This document shows positions 33,620 to 42,076 of a stretch of DNA of 64,000 nucleotides, in pieces. The notes beneath the pieces are model-generated. The model searched no databases. It saw only the letters and a list, made by a program, of their open reading frames with translations, and was not told the origin of the DNA. The stretch comes from Synergistaceae bacterium (lineage in GTDB: Bacteria; Synergistota; Synergistia; Synergistales; Aminobacteriaceae), in NCBI GenBank assembly GCA_018436725.1, contig JAHDKT010000008.1:1-64000 (forward strand). Reading direction: 5' to 3'. The position numbers and the translations under genes are program-made. Each line of letters begins with the position of its first letter. Position 1 is the stretch's first letter.

Positions 33620-34444
33620 TTAGACGTAGTGTTTTTTGAAATCGGGATGTATCGCGAACTTCCTTCTCAGTGCAACGAGATTTTTTCCGAAGCTGTCCTC
33701 CAATAACAACCTATGCTTTCCCATAATCTCCAGAATATACAGATCATGGATAATGACTTCCGTTATAGGCATTACGAGCCCTTGATGTTGTGTCCATGCC
33801 GCTCGGCTATTTTCTCCGAGCGATACGATGCCGGCCAAGACATTTGAATCGTCGCTACTGAAAACAATCCATCGTCCCCCGTACTCATCCGTAATGTCCC
33901 GGCTCATATCGTGAGTATAGATTTCCGCAAAATCAGACGCTATTGTTCCGTACCCGACAACTGTTATGCAAACGCCTCGCCCCGCCGCCCGACGAAGCTC
34001 GGATTCTACTTCCAGGTAGTCTTCTTCCCAGATTTCGACGAGTATGCGTTGTTTGGCGGAATCAATGCACTCTTTCAGCTTCGATATGATTTCGCTGTGG
34101 CCGATAATATTCCATATTGATTCTCTGTTCTGCTTCGTTTGTTGGAATTTCTTAAGAGCCTCCTCCGCTAGTCTGAAATTTCCTTCAGCTTGGGCTCGTC
34201 GATTTTTTAGTAAGGTATCTGCCGGAATCGGTGTGTATAAAGGCGTGGTCGCCCGGCTGATTAGAATATCTCCCCGAGCGACCATACTCTCCAGAATCTC
34301 GTAGATTTTCGATCGAGGCACGCCCGAATTTTTCGCGACGGCATACCCCGTGAGCGGAGAATCTTCCAGAAGAGTCAGATACGCTTTAGCCTCGTACTCT
34401 GTGAAATTCAAGTTTTTCAAAGTAGCTATGAGAGAGCTTTTCAT
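33620..34444 (-). CDS. TrmB family transcriptional regulator
   Basis: 274 residues. The N-terminal winged helix is clear: LKNLNFTEYEAKAYLTLLEDSPLTGYAVAKNSGVPRSKIYEILESM. A coiled-coil linker (residues 80-105) follows, then the TrmB C-terminal domain with the PLD-like fold starting RESIWNIIGHSEIISKLKECI. TrmB regulators in archaea and some bacteria sense sugars or other ligands. It is divergent from the DUF2000 gene and probably regulates it. The surrounding DNA is AT-richer than the flanking genes, consistent with acquisition. Confidence 0.85.
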   Translation of the reverse strand: MKSSLIATLKNLNFTEYEAKAYLTLLEDSPLTGYAVAKNSGVPRSKIYEILESMVARGDILISRATTPLYTPIPADTLLKNRRAQAEGNFRLAEEALKKFQQTKQNRESIWNIIGHSEIISKLKECIDSAKQRILVEIWEEDYLEVESELRRAAGRGVCITVVGYGTIASDFAEIYTHDMSRDITDEYGGRWIVFSSDDSNVLAGIVSLGENSRAAWTQHQGLVMPITEVIIHDLYILEIMGKHRLLLEDSFGKNLVALRRKFAIHPDFKKHYV

Positions 34445-34505
34445 GTGTTCTTCACGCGCCTTTTCATTAATTTTTCGAAAGTCGAAGCTATTGTAACAAG
34501 AACCC

Positions 34506-34560
34506 TTGACATAGCAAGCTCCGCAGATGTAGTATATAAGTAACTACTAAGGTAGCCACT
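34506..34560 (+). promoter_or_regulatory. Promoter and candidate TrmB operator before the DUF2000 gene
   Basis: TTGACA (34506-34511), an 18-base spacer and TAGTAT (34530-34535). Immediately downstream AGTAACTAC (34539-34547) and GTAGCCACT (34552-34560) form an imperfect inverted repeat (7 of 9 pairs), well placed for repression. Binding by the divergent TrmB protein is inferred. Confidence 0.5.
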
Positions 34561-34621
34561 GTATTTAGACAGAGAAGATTTACGTATGTGTTTTTTTCGC
34601 TTTCGAAAAGAGGAGGATAGT

Positions 34622-35068
34622 ATGATGGTCGAAAACGGAGAGTTTCTTACAGTTTTAGATATAATTCCAACGCGATGCACCCTCGTGATGGACAATACTC
34701 TTTCGGGAGGAGCTTTGGCCAATGCGATAGCCGTTATTGCGCTTACAGTCGGTAAACGACATCCGGTCCTTATGGGAACCGATTTGCTCGACGCTTCCGG
34801 TGAAGCGCACCCCGGCTTGATACCGACGGGTGTTCCTATGTTGTGCGCTAACGCGGAACATTTGAAGGAATTACGTCTGCTGGCTTTGGAAAGAGGCTGC
34901 GATGTAGTGGATTTCTCGGTGGAAGGACAACAAACGAAAAATTACCAGGAATATCTCGATGCAACGCGACGAATTTCTGCGGAAAACATGAAATATCTCG
35001 GTATAGCATTGATCGGCCCGAAGAATGTTGTCAGCAAACTTACTAAGAGATGCGATATCATGCATTGA
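34622..35068 (+). CDS. DUF2000 family protein
   Basis: 148 residues from ATG 34622 (or 34625), behind GAGGAGG. It has the DUF2000 pattern: a TLVMDNTLSGGALANAIAVIALTVGKRHP start, a loop with LLDASGEAHPGLIPTGVPML, and a peptidyl-tRNA-hydrolase-like alpha/beta fold is known for the family. Function is unknown. It is divergent from the TrmB regulator. A 10-base inverted repeat (CGAAGATCGA / TCGATCTTCG, 35087-35120) follows the stop and may end the transcript. Confidence 0.8.
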   Translation: MMVENGEFLTVLDIIPTRCTLVMDNTLSGGALANAIAVIALTVGKRHPVLMGTDLLDASGEAHPGLIPTGVPMLCANAEHLKELRLLALERGCDVVDFSVEGQQTKNYQEYLDATRRISAENMKYLGIALIGPKNVVSKLTKRCDIMH

Positions 35069-35184
35069 AACTTTGACGCCCGAATTCGAAGATCGAGCAG
35101 CGGCGCATTTTCGATCTTCGGCGTGCGCCGTGCCCCTTTTCGCCGCATACGACACCGAAGGGCGTCAACGTGCAAGACTAAATC

Positions 35185-35214
35185 GAAAAAAGCCCGGCCT
35201 TGACCGGCCGGGCT
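35185..35214 (-). terminator. Intrinsic terminator for the minus-strand secreted protein gene
   Basis: On the minus strand AGCCCGGCC and GGCCGGGCT form a nine-base stem with a six-base loop, followed by TTTTTT (35185-35190). It lies 20 bases after the stop at 35235. Confidence 0.85.
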
Positions 35215-35234
35215 GAAAATACGCACCGAGGCGT

Positions 35235-35714
35235 TTACTCCTCGCTCTTGTCCATGTTCGACATGAATTCTTCGAGCCGTTCCATGGCCGCCTCGACCTT
35301 CGGGTGTTCCATATGCGAAGCGATCTTCTGCATGGCGGACATCAATCCCTGCTGCGCCTTCTCGAAAGCCGCGTTGGCACGGTCGATGTCGGCGTCGCCG
35401 CTATTTTCCCGGTTTTCCTCTTCCATTGCGTCGAAGAACTCCTTGTACTTTTTCCGCAGGTCTTCCATTCCCTTCATCAGCGGCGCTATCGCGTCGACGT
35501 ACTTGTCGAGCGCGGCGGCGATCACCACGGGGTCGTCGGTCTTTTGTACCCTGTCCGCCATGTTTTTTGCGGCGTTGCCGTATTCATTAAAGAACTTGAT
35601 CACGTAGCTCTTCACCTCGGGCGGAATCGGCCGGGCGGCGAATGCCATAGGAGCGAACAGAGCGACGATGCAGAGAAAGGCTGGAAAGCGGAGAAGCGCG
35701 GAGCGTTTGATCAT
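35235..35714 (-). CDS. Secreted helical protein of unknown function
   Basis: 159 residues with a clear signal peptide (MIKRSALLRFPAFLCIVALF, cleavage after AFA at about residue 26). The mature protein is highly charged and helical, with heptad-like stretches (KGMEDLRKKYKEFFDAMEEE, KVEAAMERLEEFMSNMDKS), so a periplasmic coiled-coil or helical bundle is likely. I recognise no family. It stands alone with its own terminator. Confidence 0.7.
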   Translation of the reverse strand: MIKRSALLRFPAFLCIVALFAPMAFAARPIPPEVKSYVIKFFNEYGNAAKNMADRVQKTDDPVVIAAALDKYVDAIAPLMKGMEDLRKKYKEFFDAMEEENRENSGDADIDRANAAFEKAQQGLMSAMQKIASHMEHPKVEAAMERLEEFMSNMDKSEE

Positions 35715-35896
35715 ATGTACACCTCTTTCGGTCGATAAAGATGGCGTTCATTGTATCACAATCTAGCGAGGGCGAAGAACTTGTCCGACCCGGCCCGTCA
35801 TGTTTTCCCGCGCCTCCCGTTTCTCCCCGCGACTTGCCAAAACGCCCGCTACTGGGTAGGATTGTCCCGGAATTCACCGGATCGGAGGAATGAGCT

Positions 35897-37411
35897 ATTC
35901 GCGCGTCCAGACTGATGATTCAGGGAACGTCGTCTTCCGTGGGCAAGAGCGTTCTCGTGGCGGCGCTCTGCCGCATCTTCGCACGCAGGGGGCTGAAGGT
36001 GGCCCCGTTCAAGGCGCAGAATATGGCGCTGAACTCCTACGTCACGGCGGCGGGCGCGGAGATGGGGCGCGCGCAGGCGGTGCAGGCCGCCGCCGCGGGG
36101 CGCGCTCCGGAGGCGGAGATGAACCCCGTGCTGCTGAAGCCGGAGGGGGATTCGCGCTCGCAGGTTGTCCTGATGGGGAGGCCGTGGAAGACGCTCTCGG
36201 CGGGGGAGTACTACGCCTGCCGGGAGGTATTGTGGAGTTCGGTGGTCGCGTCGTTCGAGAAGCTGGCGTCGGAGAACGACCTCGTCCTTGTCGAGGGAGC
36301 GGGGAGCCCGGCGGAGATCAACCTGAAAAAGCACGAGATCGTGAACATGCGCGTGGCGCGCACGTTCGGCTGTCCGGTCCTCCTCGCCGGCGACATCGAC
36401 CGGGGCGGCGTCTTCGCCTCGCTCGTAGGAACGCTCGCGCTGCTCGACGAGGAGGAGCGAGCGCTGGTGAAGGGTTTTCTGATCAACAAGTTTCGGGGGG
36501 ACGCGAAGCTGCTGGAGCCGGGGCTCGACATGCTTTCCGATCTCACGGAGGGGCGTCCGGTGCTCGGCGTCGTTCCGTGGCTGAAGAACCTCGCCGTGGC
36601 GCAGGAGGACTCCGTCTGGCTTGAAGAGCGGACTGCGGACGGTTCCTCGTGCGGCGTGGACATCGCCGTGATCAAGCTCCCCCGCATCTCCAACTACGAC
36701 GACTTCGACCCGCTCGCCCTCGAAGAGGGGGTCTCGCTGCGCTTCGTGGAGCGTCCGGAAGACTTGGGGCGCCCCGCGGCCGTCATTCTGCCGGGGAGCA
36801 AGACGACGCTGAAGGACTTGGCCTGGTTGCGCAACTCGGGCTTCGACGGACTCATCGCCGCCCTCGCGCTCGCCGGAAGCTCCGTCGTCGGCGTCTGCGG
36901 AGGCTACCAGATGCTCGGACGGCGTATCTCCGACCCGCTCGGCGTGGAGGGGCTTTCGTCGGAGGAGTCCGGGCTCGGCCTGCTGCCTGCGGAGACGATC
37001 TTCGAGCCTGTCAAGGAGACGACGCTCGCCAGGGGGAGGACGATCGCGGTTCCGCCGGACGCGAGGGCCGCGGTCCCGGGTTTTCTTTCCGAGGAGAGCT
37101 TCGACGTGGAGGGGTACGAGATCCATATGGGGCGCACCGTGCTGCCGGACGGGGCTCGTCCGCTGCTTCGATTCGAGGACGGCCGCGTCGACGGCGCGGT
37201 GTCCGCAGGGGGTCGCGTCTGGGGAACCTACCTGCACGGTATCTTCGACAACGGCGCCTTCCGGACCGCATGGCTGCGCTCGCTCGGTTGGAAAGGAAAA
37301 GAGAATCCGCTCTCCTTCGCACAGGTTCGGGAGCAGGCCTTCGACCGACTTGCCGACGAGGTGGAGGCCGCGTTGAACATGGAGCTGCTGGAGCGGATCA
37401 TAGGACTATGA
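35897..37411 (+). CDS. cobQ: Cobyric acid synthase (probable ATT start)
   Basis: About 504 residues. It amidates peripheral side chains of adenosylcobyrinic acid diamide using glutamine and ATP. The N-terminal P-loop-like domain has MIQGTSSSVGKSVLVAALCR and PFKAQNMALNSYVT. The C-terminal class I amidotransferase domain has the Cys in VVGVCGGYQMLG and the His in GTYLHGIFDN. The start is unusual: ATG 35915 lies too far from the SD (GGAGGA, 35884-35889), and homologues carry about six residues before MIQGT, which points to ATT 35897 at ideal spacing. ATG 35890 is out of frame. First gene of the cobalamin operon. Confidence 0.9.
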   Translation: MRASRLMIQGTSSSVGKSVLVAALCRIFARRGLKVAPFKAQNMALNSYVTAAGAEMGRAQAVQAAAAGRAPEAEMNPVLLKPEGDSRSQVVLMGRPWKTLSAGEYYACREVLWSSVVASFEKLASENDLVLVEGAGSPAEINLKKHEIVNMRVARTFGCPVLLAGDIDRGGVFASLVGTLALLDEEERALVKGFLINKFRGDAKLLEPGLDMLSDLTEGRPVLGVVPWLKNLAVAQEDSVWLEERTADGSSCGVDIAVIKLPRISNYDDFDPLALEEGVSLRFVERPEDLGRPAAVILPGSKTTLKDLAWLRNSGFDGLIAALALAGSSVVGVCGGYQMLGRRISDPLGVEGLSSEESGLGLLPAETIFEPVKETTLARGRTIAVPPDARAAVPGFLSEESFDVEGYEIHMGRTVLPDGARPLLRFEDGRVDGAVSAGGRVWGTYLHGIFDNGAFRTAWLRSLGWKGKENPLSFAQVREQAFDRLADEVEAALNMELLERIIGL

Positions 37412-38295
37412 AGCGTGTCGCCGCATCCTTTCCCGGAACCTGCGGAGAGCTGTTCCAGGGAACGCTCGACGGCGTTCCGTGCCTGGTCTCTTGCCCCGTG
37501 GACAGGTTCGCCCGGCTGGAACTCGCTCTCGAATCGGGAGAAGGGCTCTCCGTTCCTCCGTCGATGAGCAAGACGAGAAGAGCGCTCGAACTGGCGCTCG
37601 CACGCCGTCCGCTCTCGGGCGCGCTGCGGGTCCGCCGCTTCGAGTCGCTTCCCGAGGGGAAGGGGTACGCAAGCAGCACGGCGGACATTCTTGCCGCGCT
37701 CTACGGTCTGGCGCAGCTTGCGGATGTGCCGCTGCCGCCGGAGGAAGCGTCGGGCATCGCGCTCGCCGTCGAGCCGACGGACAGCATCGCGTGGCCCGGC
37801 CTGGCCCTGCTCGATCACCGCGAGGGGCGCATCATGCGGTTTCTGGGGCCGCCGCCCGATCTCGCCGTGCTTGTGGTGGACGAGGGGGGCGTCGTGGACA
37901 CCGAGGAGTTCAACCGGAGGGACAACAACGCCGTTCTCGCCTCGCTCGCCTCCGCGCACGGAGAGGCGTTTTCCCTGCTGAAGAATGGGGTGGCGCGGGG
38001 AGACCCCGCAATAATAGGGGAGGCCGCGACGATCAGCGCGGAGGCCTGCCGCCGCGTTCTGGAAAAGCCGCTGCTTGAGCGATGCCGCGCTCTTGCCCGT
38101 TCGCTCGGGGGGTACGGGGTCTGTGTCGCGCACAGCGGCACGCTCTACGGCATTCTGCTTCCCGCCGCCGCGCTCGACGAGCGAAAGCATGTGGAGACCG
38201 CCGCGGCGCGTGCGCTGCCCGAAGCGGCGGAGATCCGTCTGCACGCTCTCGTGCCCGGAGGGGCGCGTTTCGCTCCGTCTGAAAGGAAGGTGTAG
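37408..38295 (+). CDS. pduX: L-threonine kinase (GHMP family)
   Basis: 295 residues; its ATG overlaps the cobQ stop (ATGA). GHMP kinase features: FPGTCGELFQGTLDG at the N-terminus, the ATP-binding loop LPEGKGYASSTADILAAL (replacing the usual PxxxGLGSSAA), and a C-terminal GGYGVCVAHSGTLYGIL. PduX phosphorylates threonine to L-threonine-O-3-phosphate, the substrate of CobD, and so feeds the aminopropanol arm of cobalamin. The cobD gene two positions downstream supports the call. Confidence 0.88.
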   Translation: MKRVAASFPGTCGELFQGTLDGVPCLVSCPVDRFARLELALESGEGLSVPPSMSKTRRALELALARRPLSGALRVRRFESLPEGKGYASSTADILAALYGLAQLADVPLPPEEASGIALAVEPTDSIAWPGLALLDHREGRIMRFLGPPPDLAVLVVDEGGVVDTEEFNRRDNNAVLASLASAHGEAFSLLKNGVARGDPAIIGEAATISAEACRRVLEKPLLERCRALARSLGGYGVCVAHSGTLYGILLPAAALDERKHVETAAARALPEAAEIRLHALVPGGARFAPSERKV

Positions 38296-38300
38296 TTCAT

Positions 38301-39227
38301 ATGGAAGTGCTCGTCATTCTCTTCGCCGCCGCCGTGTGGGATCTGCTGCTGGGGGAGCCTCCGTCGAAACTTCATCCCGTGGTCTGGATGGGGAAGTTCA
38401 TCGGCGGGATCTGGAACCGGCGTCCATCCGGAGCGGACGACAGGAAGATGCTCATCTTCGGCGGCGTTCTCGTGGTCTCCGGCGCGCTGCTCTTCTCCCT
38501 CCCGCTGCGATTGCTGAACCTTCTGCCGGGGCTGACGGCGCTGCTTCTGACCATTCCGCTGCTCAAGAGCGTCTTCTCGATAGGGGCGCTGCTGAAGGCG
38601 GGGGAGAGCGTTCTCCGCGCGCTGGAACTCGGCGATCTGCCCGAGGCGCGGCGACTGCTCTCGTGGAGTCTGGTCAGCCGGAACACGGAGGACTTGTCGC
38701 AGGAGGAGGTCGTCGGCGCGACGATAGAGTCGCTTGCGGAAAATCTTACCGACAGCCTGGCCTCGCCGCTCTTCTTCTACGCGCTCTTCGGTCTTCCGGG
38801 CGCCTTCTTCTACCGCTTCTGCAACACGTGCGACGCCATGATCGGCTACCGCGGAGGGGATACCGAGTGGGGCGGCAAAATCGCCGCGAAGCTCGACGAC
38901 GTCCTGAACTGGATTCCCGCGCGCGTGACCGCGATTCTGCTTCTCGGCGCGGGCGTGCTCGCAGAGGAGGACGTCATCAAGGGAGCCGAGGCGCTGCGCG
39001 ATGAACGAGGGAATACCGCAAGCCCCAACGCGGGGTGGACCATGTCGGTCATGGCGGGGCTGCTCAGCGTCACACTGGAGAAGCGGGGGCAGTACGCCCT
39101 CGCGGGAGGGACCGAGCCTCTCTGCACGCAAGCGCTGCGCCGCTGCGTGAAGGTGGTCCGTATCTGCGCCGCGTTGATCCTGGCCTTCGCCGCCGTGCTT
39201 GGCGGACTCCATGCCCTTTTCGGTTAG
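38301..39227 (+). CDS. cbiB: Adenosylcobinamide-phosphate synthase
   Basis: 308 residues, integral membrane protein. CbiB motifs: LLGEPPSKLHPVVWMGKFI near residues 16-34, RNTEDLSQEEVVGATIESLAENLTDS, FYRFCNTCDAMIGYR and NWIPARVTA. It joins adenosylcobyric acid with aminopropanol phosphate to form adenosylcobinamide phosphate at the inner membrane. Spaced five bases from pduX, with AAGGAAGG as SD, and overlaps cobD by 17 bases. Confidence 0.93.
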   Translation: MEVLVILFAAAVWDLLLGEPPSKLHPVVWMGKFIGGIWNRRPSGADDRKMLIFGGVLVVSGALLFSLPLRLLNLLPGLTALLLTIPLLKSVFSIGALLKAGESVLRALELGDLPEARRLLSWSLVSRNTEDLSQEEVVGATIESLAENLTDSLASPLFFYALFGLPGAFFYRFCNTCDAMIGYRGGDTEWGGKIAAKLDDVLNWIPARVTAILLLGAGVLAEEDVIKGAEALRDERGNTASPNAGWTMSVMAGLLSVTLEKRGQYALAGGTEPLCTQALRRCVKVVRICAALILAFAAVLGGLHALFG

Positions 39228-40305
39228 AAAGGAGCTGCTCGGCGCCGGAGGAACGGTTCACGGCGGGCTCGACTACGCGAAACTGCGGAGCGAAGGCGTG
39301 GAGCCGGAAACCATCGTCGATTTCAGCGTCTCCACCAACCCCTTTCCGCCGCACCCGGAGGTGGCGCGCGCAGTCGCACGGGCGGCGGTCGACCGCTATC
39401 CGGACTCTTCTTCCGGCGCGCTCCGTACGGCGATCGCGGAGAGGCTCCGCATGTCGCCGGAGGAAGTGCTGGCGACGAACGGCCTGGCCCAGGCGATCTT
39501 TCTCCTCGCCTTCGCCTTCTGCGACAGAGGAAGCGGCGCGCTCGTCGCGTCGCCGACTTTCGGGGAGTACGAGGCCGCGTCGCGCCTGGCCGGAGCGGAT
39601 GTCCTCCACGTCCCTGCGCGGGAGGACGAAGGGTTCGTCTTCCCTGCGGAACGCATGATGAAGGCGGTGAGGGAGAATCGTCCATCGCTGGTCTGGGTCT
39701 GCTCGCCGAACAATCCGACGGGCGCGCTTCCCTCCGCGGAAGAGGCGACGTCGCTGCTGCGCGTCTGCGAGGAGGAGAATGCCCTGCTGCTGCTCGACGA
39801 GGCGTACGTCAACTTCGCCCCTTCGGGAGCTTCCGCATGTCTTCTATTCCCGTCGCCGAACCTGCTGCTGCTCCGTTCGATGACCAAGGACTACGGCCTG
39901 ACCGGCCTGCGGCTGGGGTATGTTCTGGGAACGCGCGAGCTGCTTCGCCCCCTGCGGGCGCTGCAGCCTCCGTGGAGCGTGAACGCCTGCGCCCAGGAGG
40001 CGGGAATCGAAGCGCTCCGGCAGGAGGCGTACTACGAGGCGCAGTGGCGCGAAATGCGCGGACTGACGGAGAAGATGGCCGGGCGGCTGCGCTCTGCCGG
40101 GTACGCCCCCTTGACTCCGGGAGCGAACTTCCTTCTTTTCAAGAGCGGCGATACTGCGGCGCTTAAAGAGTTTCTCTGGAGAGACCGCATTCTTGTCCGG
40201 GACTGCGCTTCGTTCGGGCTGCCGGGCTACGTCAGAGTCGGCGTCCGCTCGGAGGAGGAGAACGACCGTCTGATCGACTGCCTGACCGCATTTTCGAGGG
40301 GGTGA
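39211..40305 (+). CDS. cobD: L-threonine-O-3-phosphate decarboxylase
   Basis: 364 residues from ATG 39211, inside the end of cbiB; a start nearer the AAGGAG at 39229 cannot be excluded. It is a fold-type I PLP enzyme: HGGLDYAKL, IVDFSVSTNPFPPHP, DRYPDSSSGALRTAIAERL, CSPNNPTGALPS, LLLDEAYVNFAP, and the lysine in RSMTKDYGLTGLRLGY. Histidinol-phosphate aminotransferases are close relatives; the cobalamin context decides for CobD, which makes (R)-1-aminopropan-2-ol phosphate. Confidence 0.9.
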   Translation: MPFSVRKELLGAGGTVHGGLDYAKLRSEGVEPETIVDFSVSTNPFPPHPEVARAVARAAVDRYPDSSSGALRTAIAERLRMSPEEVLATNGLAQAIFLLAFAFCDRGSGALVASPTFGEYEAASRLAGADVLHVPAREDEGFVFPAERMMKAVRENRPSLVWVCSPNNPTGALPSAEEATSLLRVCEEENALLLLDEAYVNFAPSGASACLLFPSPNLLLLRSMTKDYGLTGLRLGYVLGTRELLRPLRALQPPWSVNACAQEAGIEALRQEAYYEAQWREMRGLTEKMAGRLRSAGYAPLTPGANFLLFKSGDTAALKEFLWRDRILVRDCASFGLPGYVRVGVRSEEENDRLIDCLTAFSRG

Positions 40306-40310
40306 GCTTC

Positions 40311-40859
40311 ATGGGGAAGATCGTTTTCGTGCTCGGCGGCGCGCGGAGCGGCAAGAGCGCGTGGGCCGAAGGACGGGTGCTTGAGATGGAACGCGCCGGG
40401 GCGTCGGTGACCTACCTTGCGACGTGCGAGCGCCGCCCCGGCGATGCGGAGATGAGCGACAGGATCGCGCGGCACCGTTCGCGGCGTCCTGCGACGTGGC
40501 GGACGGTCGAGGAGCCCTACGCCCTGGAGGAAGCGGTCTCGGCGCCGGAAGCGGAGAGCGTCGTGCTCGTGGACTGTTTGAGCCTCTGGGTGAGCAATCT
40601 CCTCCTGATAGCCCCGGAGCAGGAGGAGATGGGGGCGAGCGACGCGATTCTGGAGCGGGTGCGACGGTTTTTCGACGCTGCGAAGCGCGCTTCGGCCGAT
40701 GTGATCGTCGTCTCCAACGAGACGGGGTGCGGTGTTGTTCCTCCGTCCCATCTCGGGAGGCTCTACCGGGATATCCTCGGATGGGCGAACCAGGAAGCCG
40801 CACGGGCTGCGGACGAGGTCTGGTTTTTAGTGGCCGGTCTGCCCCTGCGGCTGAAATAG
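40311..40859 (+). CDS. cobU: Adenosylcobinamide kinase / GTP guanylyltransferase
   Basis: 182 residues from ATG 40311 (GAGGGGGTGAG upstream). P-loop FVLGGARSGKSAWAE at residues 5-19, YLATCERRPGDAEMSDRIARHRSRRP with the histidine that carries GMP, LVDCLSLWVSNLL, and VVSNETGCGVVPP. It phosphorylates adenosylcobinamide and activates it as the GDP derivative for CobS. A 133-base gap with no recognised gene separates it from cobT. Confidence 0.93.
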   Translation: MGKIVFVLGGARSGKSAWAEGRVLEMERAGASVTYLATCERRPGDAEMSDRIARHRSRRPATWRTVEEPYALEEAVSAPEAESVVLVDCLSLWVSNLLLIAPEQEEMGASDAILERVRRFFDAAKRASADVIVVSNETGCGVVPPSHLGRLYRDILGWANQEAARAADEVWFLVAGLPLRLK

Positions 40860-40992
40860 CTCTTTCCGGCCCGTACGCCGTCCGCTTTCCGGGACTGCTG
40901 CGCGGGTGCGGATCAGCGCAGGAGGCGGCCGCTCTCCGCGTTGAGTTTCACCAATTTCTCCCGCGTACGGCGGGAACTTTTCGGGAGGCATC

Positions 40993-42075
40993 ATGACAAC
41001 TCTTCTACAGACGATCGACAGAATACGCCCTCTCTGCGCCGAATCGATGGAGGCGGCCCGCAGCCGCCAGGACGTGCTCACCAAACCGAAGGGGAGCCTC
41101 GGACGTCTGGAGGCGCTTTCGGTGCAGCTCGCGGGGATTCAGCGAACCGCACGTCCCGTGATCCGCGACAAGGTGATTCTGACTATGGCGGGCGACCACG
41201 GGGTTGTGGCCGAGGGCGTCGCGCTCTACCCCAAGGAAGTGACCGTCCAGCAGGTGCTCAACTTTCAGCGAGGCGGCGGAGGGGTGAACGTACTCGGCCG
41301 GCATGCGGGAGCGCGGGTCGTCCTTGTCGATATGGGGGTCGATCATGACTTCGAACCGATGGAAGGCTTGCAGATCCGCAAAGTGGCGCGCGGAACGCTG
41401 AGCATGCTCAAGGGACGGGCGATGACGAGGGAGCAGGCGGTACAGGCCGTCGAAAACGGAATCGCCGCCGTCTACGAGGAAGCGGCGAAAGGGATGGATA
41501 TCCTCGGAACGGGGGAGATGGGCATAGGCAATACCACGCCCTCGACGGCGATCGCCTGCGCCGTGACGGGCGTCGCCGTTCCTCTCGCCACGGGCAGAGG
41601 CGCCGGACTCACCGACGAGGGGCTGAAACGCAAGATAGAGGTTATCGAACAGGCGCTCGCGCTGCACCGTCCCGACCCGAAGGACGGCATCGACGTGCTC
41701 TCCAAGGTCGGAGGTTTCGAGATCGGCGGTATCGCCGGGGCGATTCTCGGCGCGGCCTCGCTCGGCATCCCGGTGGTCGTGGACGGATTCATCTCCACGG
41801 CGGGCGCGCTCATCGCCGCGCTGCTCTGCCCGAGGGCGAAGGCGTACATGATCTTCTCGCACAAGTCGGTGGAGATAGGGCACGAACACATGTTCGACTT
41901 CCTCGAAGCGGATCCGCTGCTCGATCTCGGACTCCGGCTCGGAGAAGGCACCGGCGCGGCGCTCGCAATATCGATCGTCGAGGCAGCGGCGAAGATACTC
42001 AACGAGATGGCGACGTTCGAGAGCGCGGGCGTCTCGGGTCCTCTCGACTCCGAAGGTGTCGTCGACGAGGGATGA
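40993..42075 (+). CDS. cobT: Nicotinate-nucleotide--dimethylbenzimidazole phosphoribosyltransferase
   Basis: 360 residues. CobT motifs: LTKPKGSLGRLEALSVQLAGIQ, MAGDHGVVAEGVALYPKEVT, FQRGGGGVNVLGRHAGA, GEMGIGNTTPSTAIACAV, and the catalytic Glu in the C-terminal LRLGEGTGAALA. It makes the alpha-ribotide of the lower-ligand base from nicotinate mononucleotide. Its TGA is one base before the cobS ATG. ATG 40993 follows GGGAGG. Confidence 0.95.
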   Translation: MTTLLQTIDRIRPLCAESMEAARSRQDVLTKPKGSLGRLEALSVQLAGIQRTARPVIRDKVILTMAGDHGVVAEGVALYPKEVTVQQVLNFQRGGGGVNVLGRHAGARVVLVDMGVDHDFEPMEGLQIRKVARGTLSMLKGRAMTREQAVQAVENGIAAVYEEAAKGMDILGTGEMGIGNTTPSTAIACAVTGVAVPLATGRGAGLTDEGLKRKIEVIEQALALHRPDPKDGIDVLSKVGGFEIGGIAGAILGAASLGIPVVVDGFISTAGALIAALLCPRAKAYMIFSHKSVEIGHEHMFDFLEADPLLDLGLRLGEGTGAALAISIVEAAAKILNEMATFESAGVSGPLDSEGVVDEG

Positions 42076-42076
42076 A

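Noticed and set aside
35715..35896. Cobalamin riboswitch upstream of cobQ
   Set aside because: The conserved B12-box and core elements are not visible in this short region.
35849..37237. 462-codon minus-strand frame opposite cobQ
   Set aside because: Antisense shadow; cobQ on the plus strand has every expected motif.
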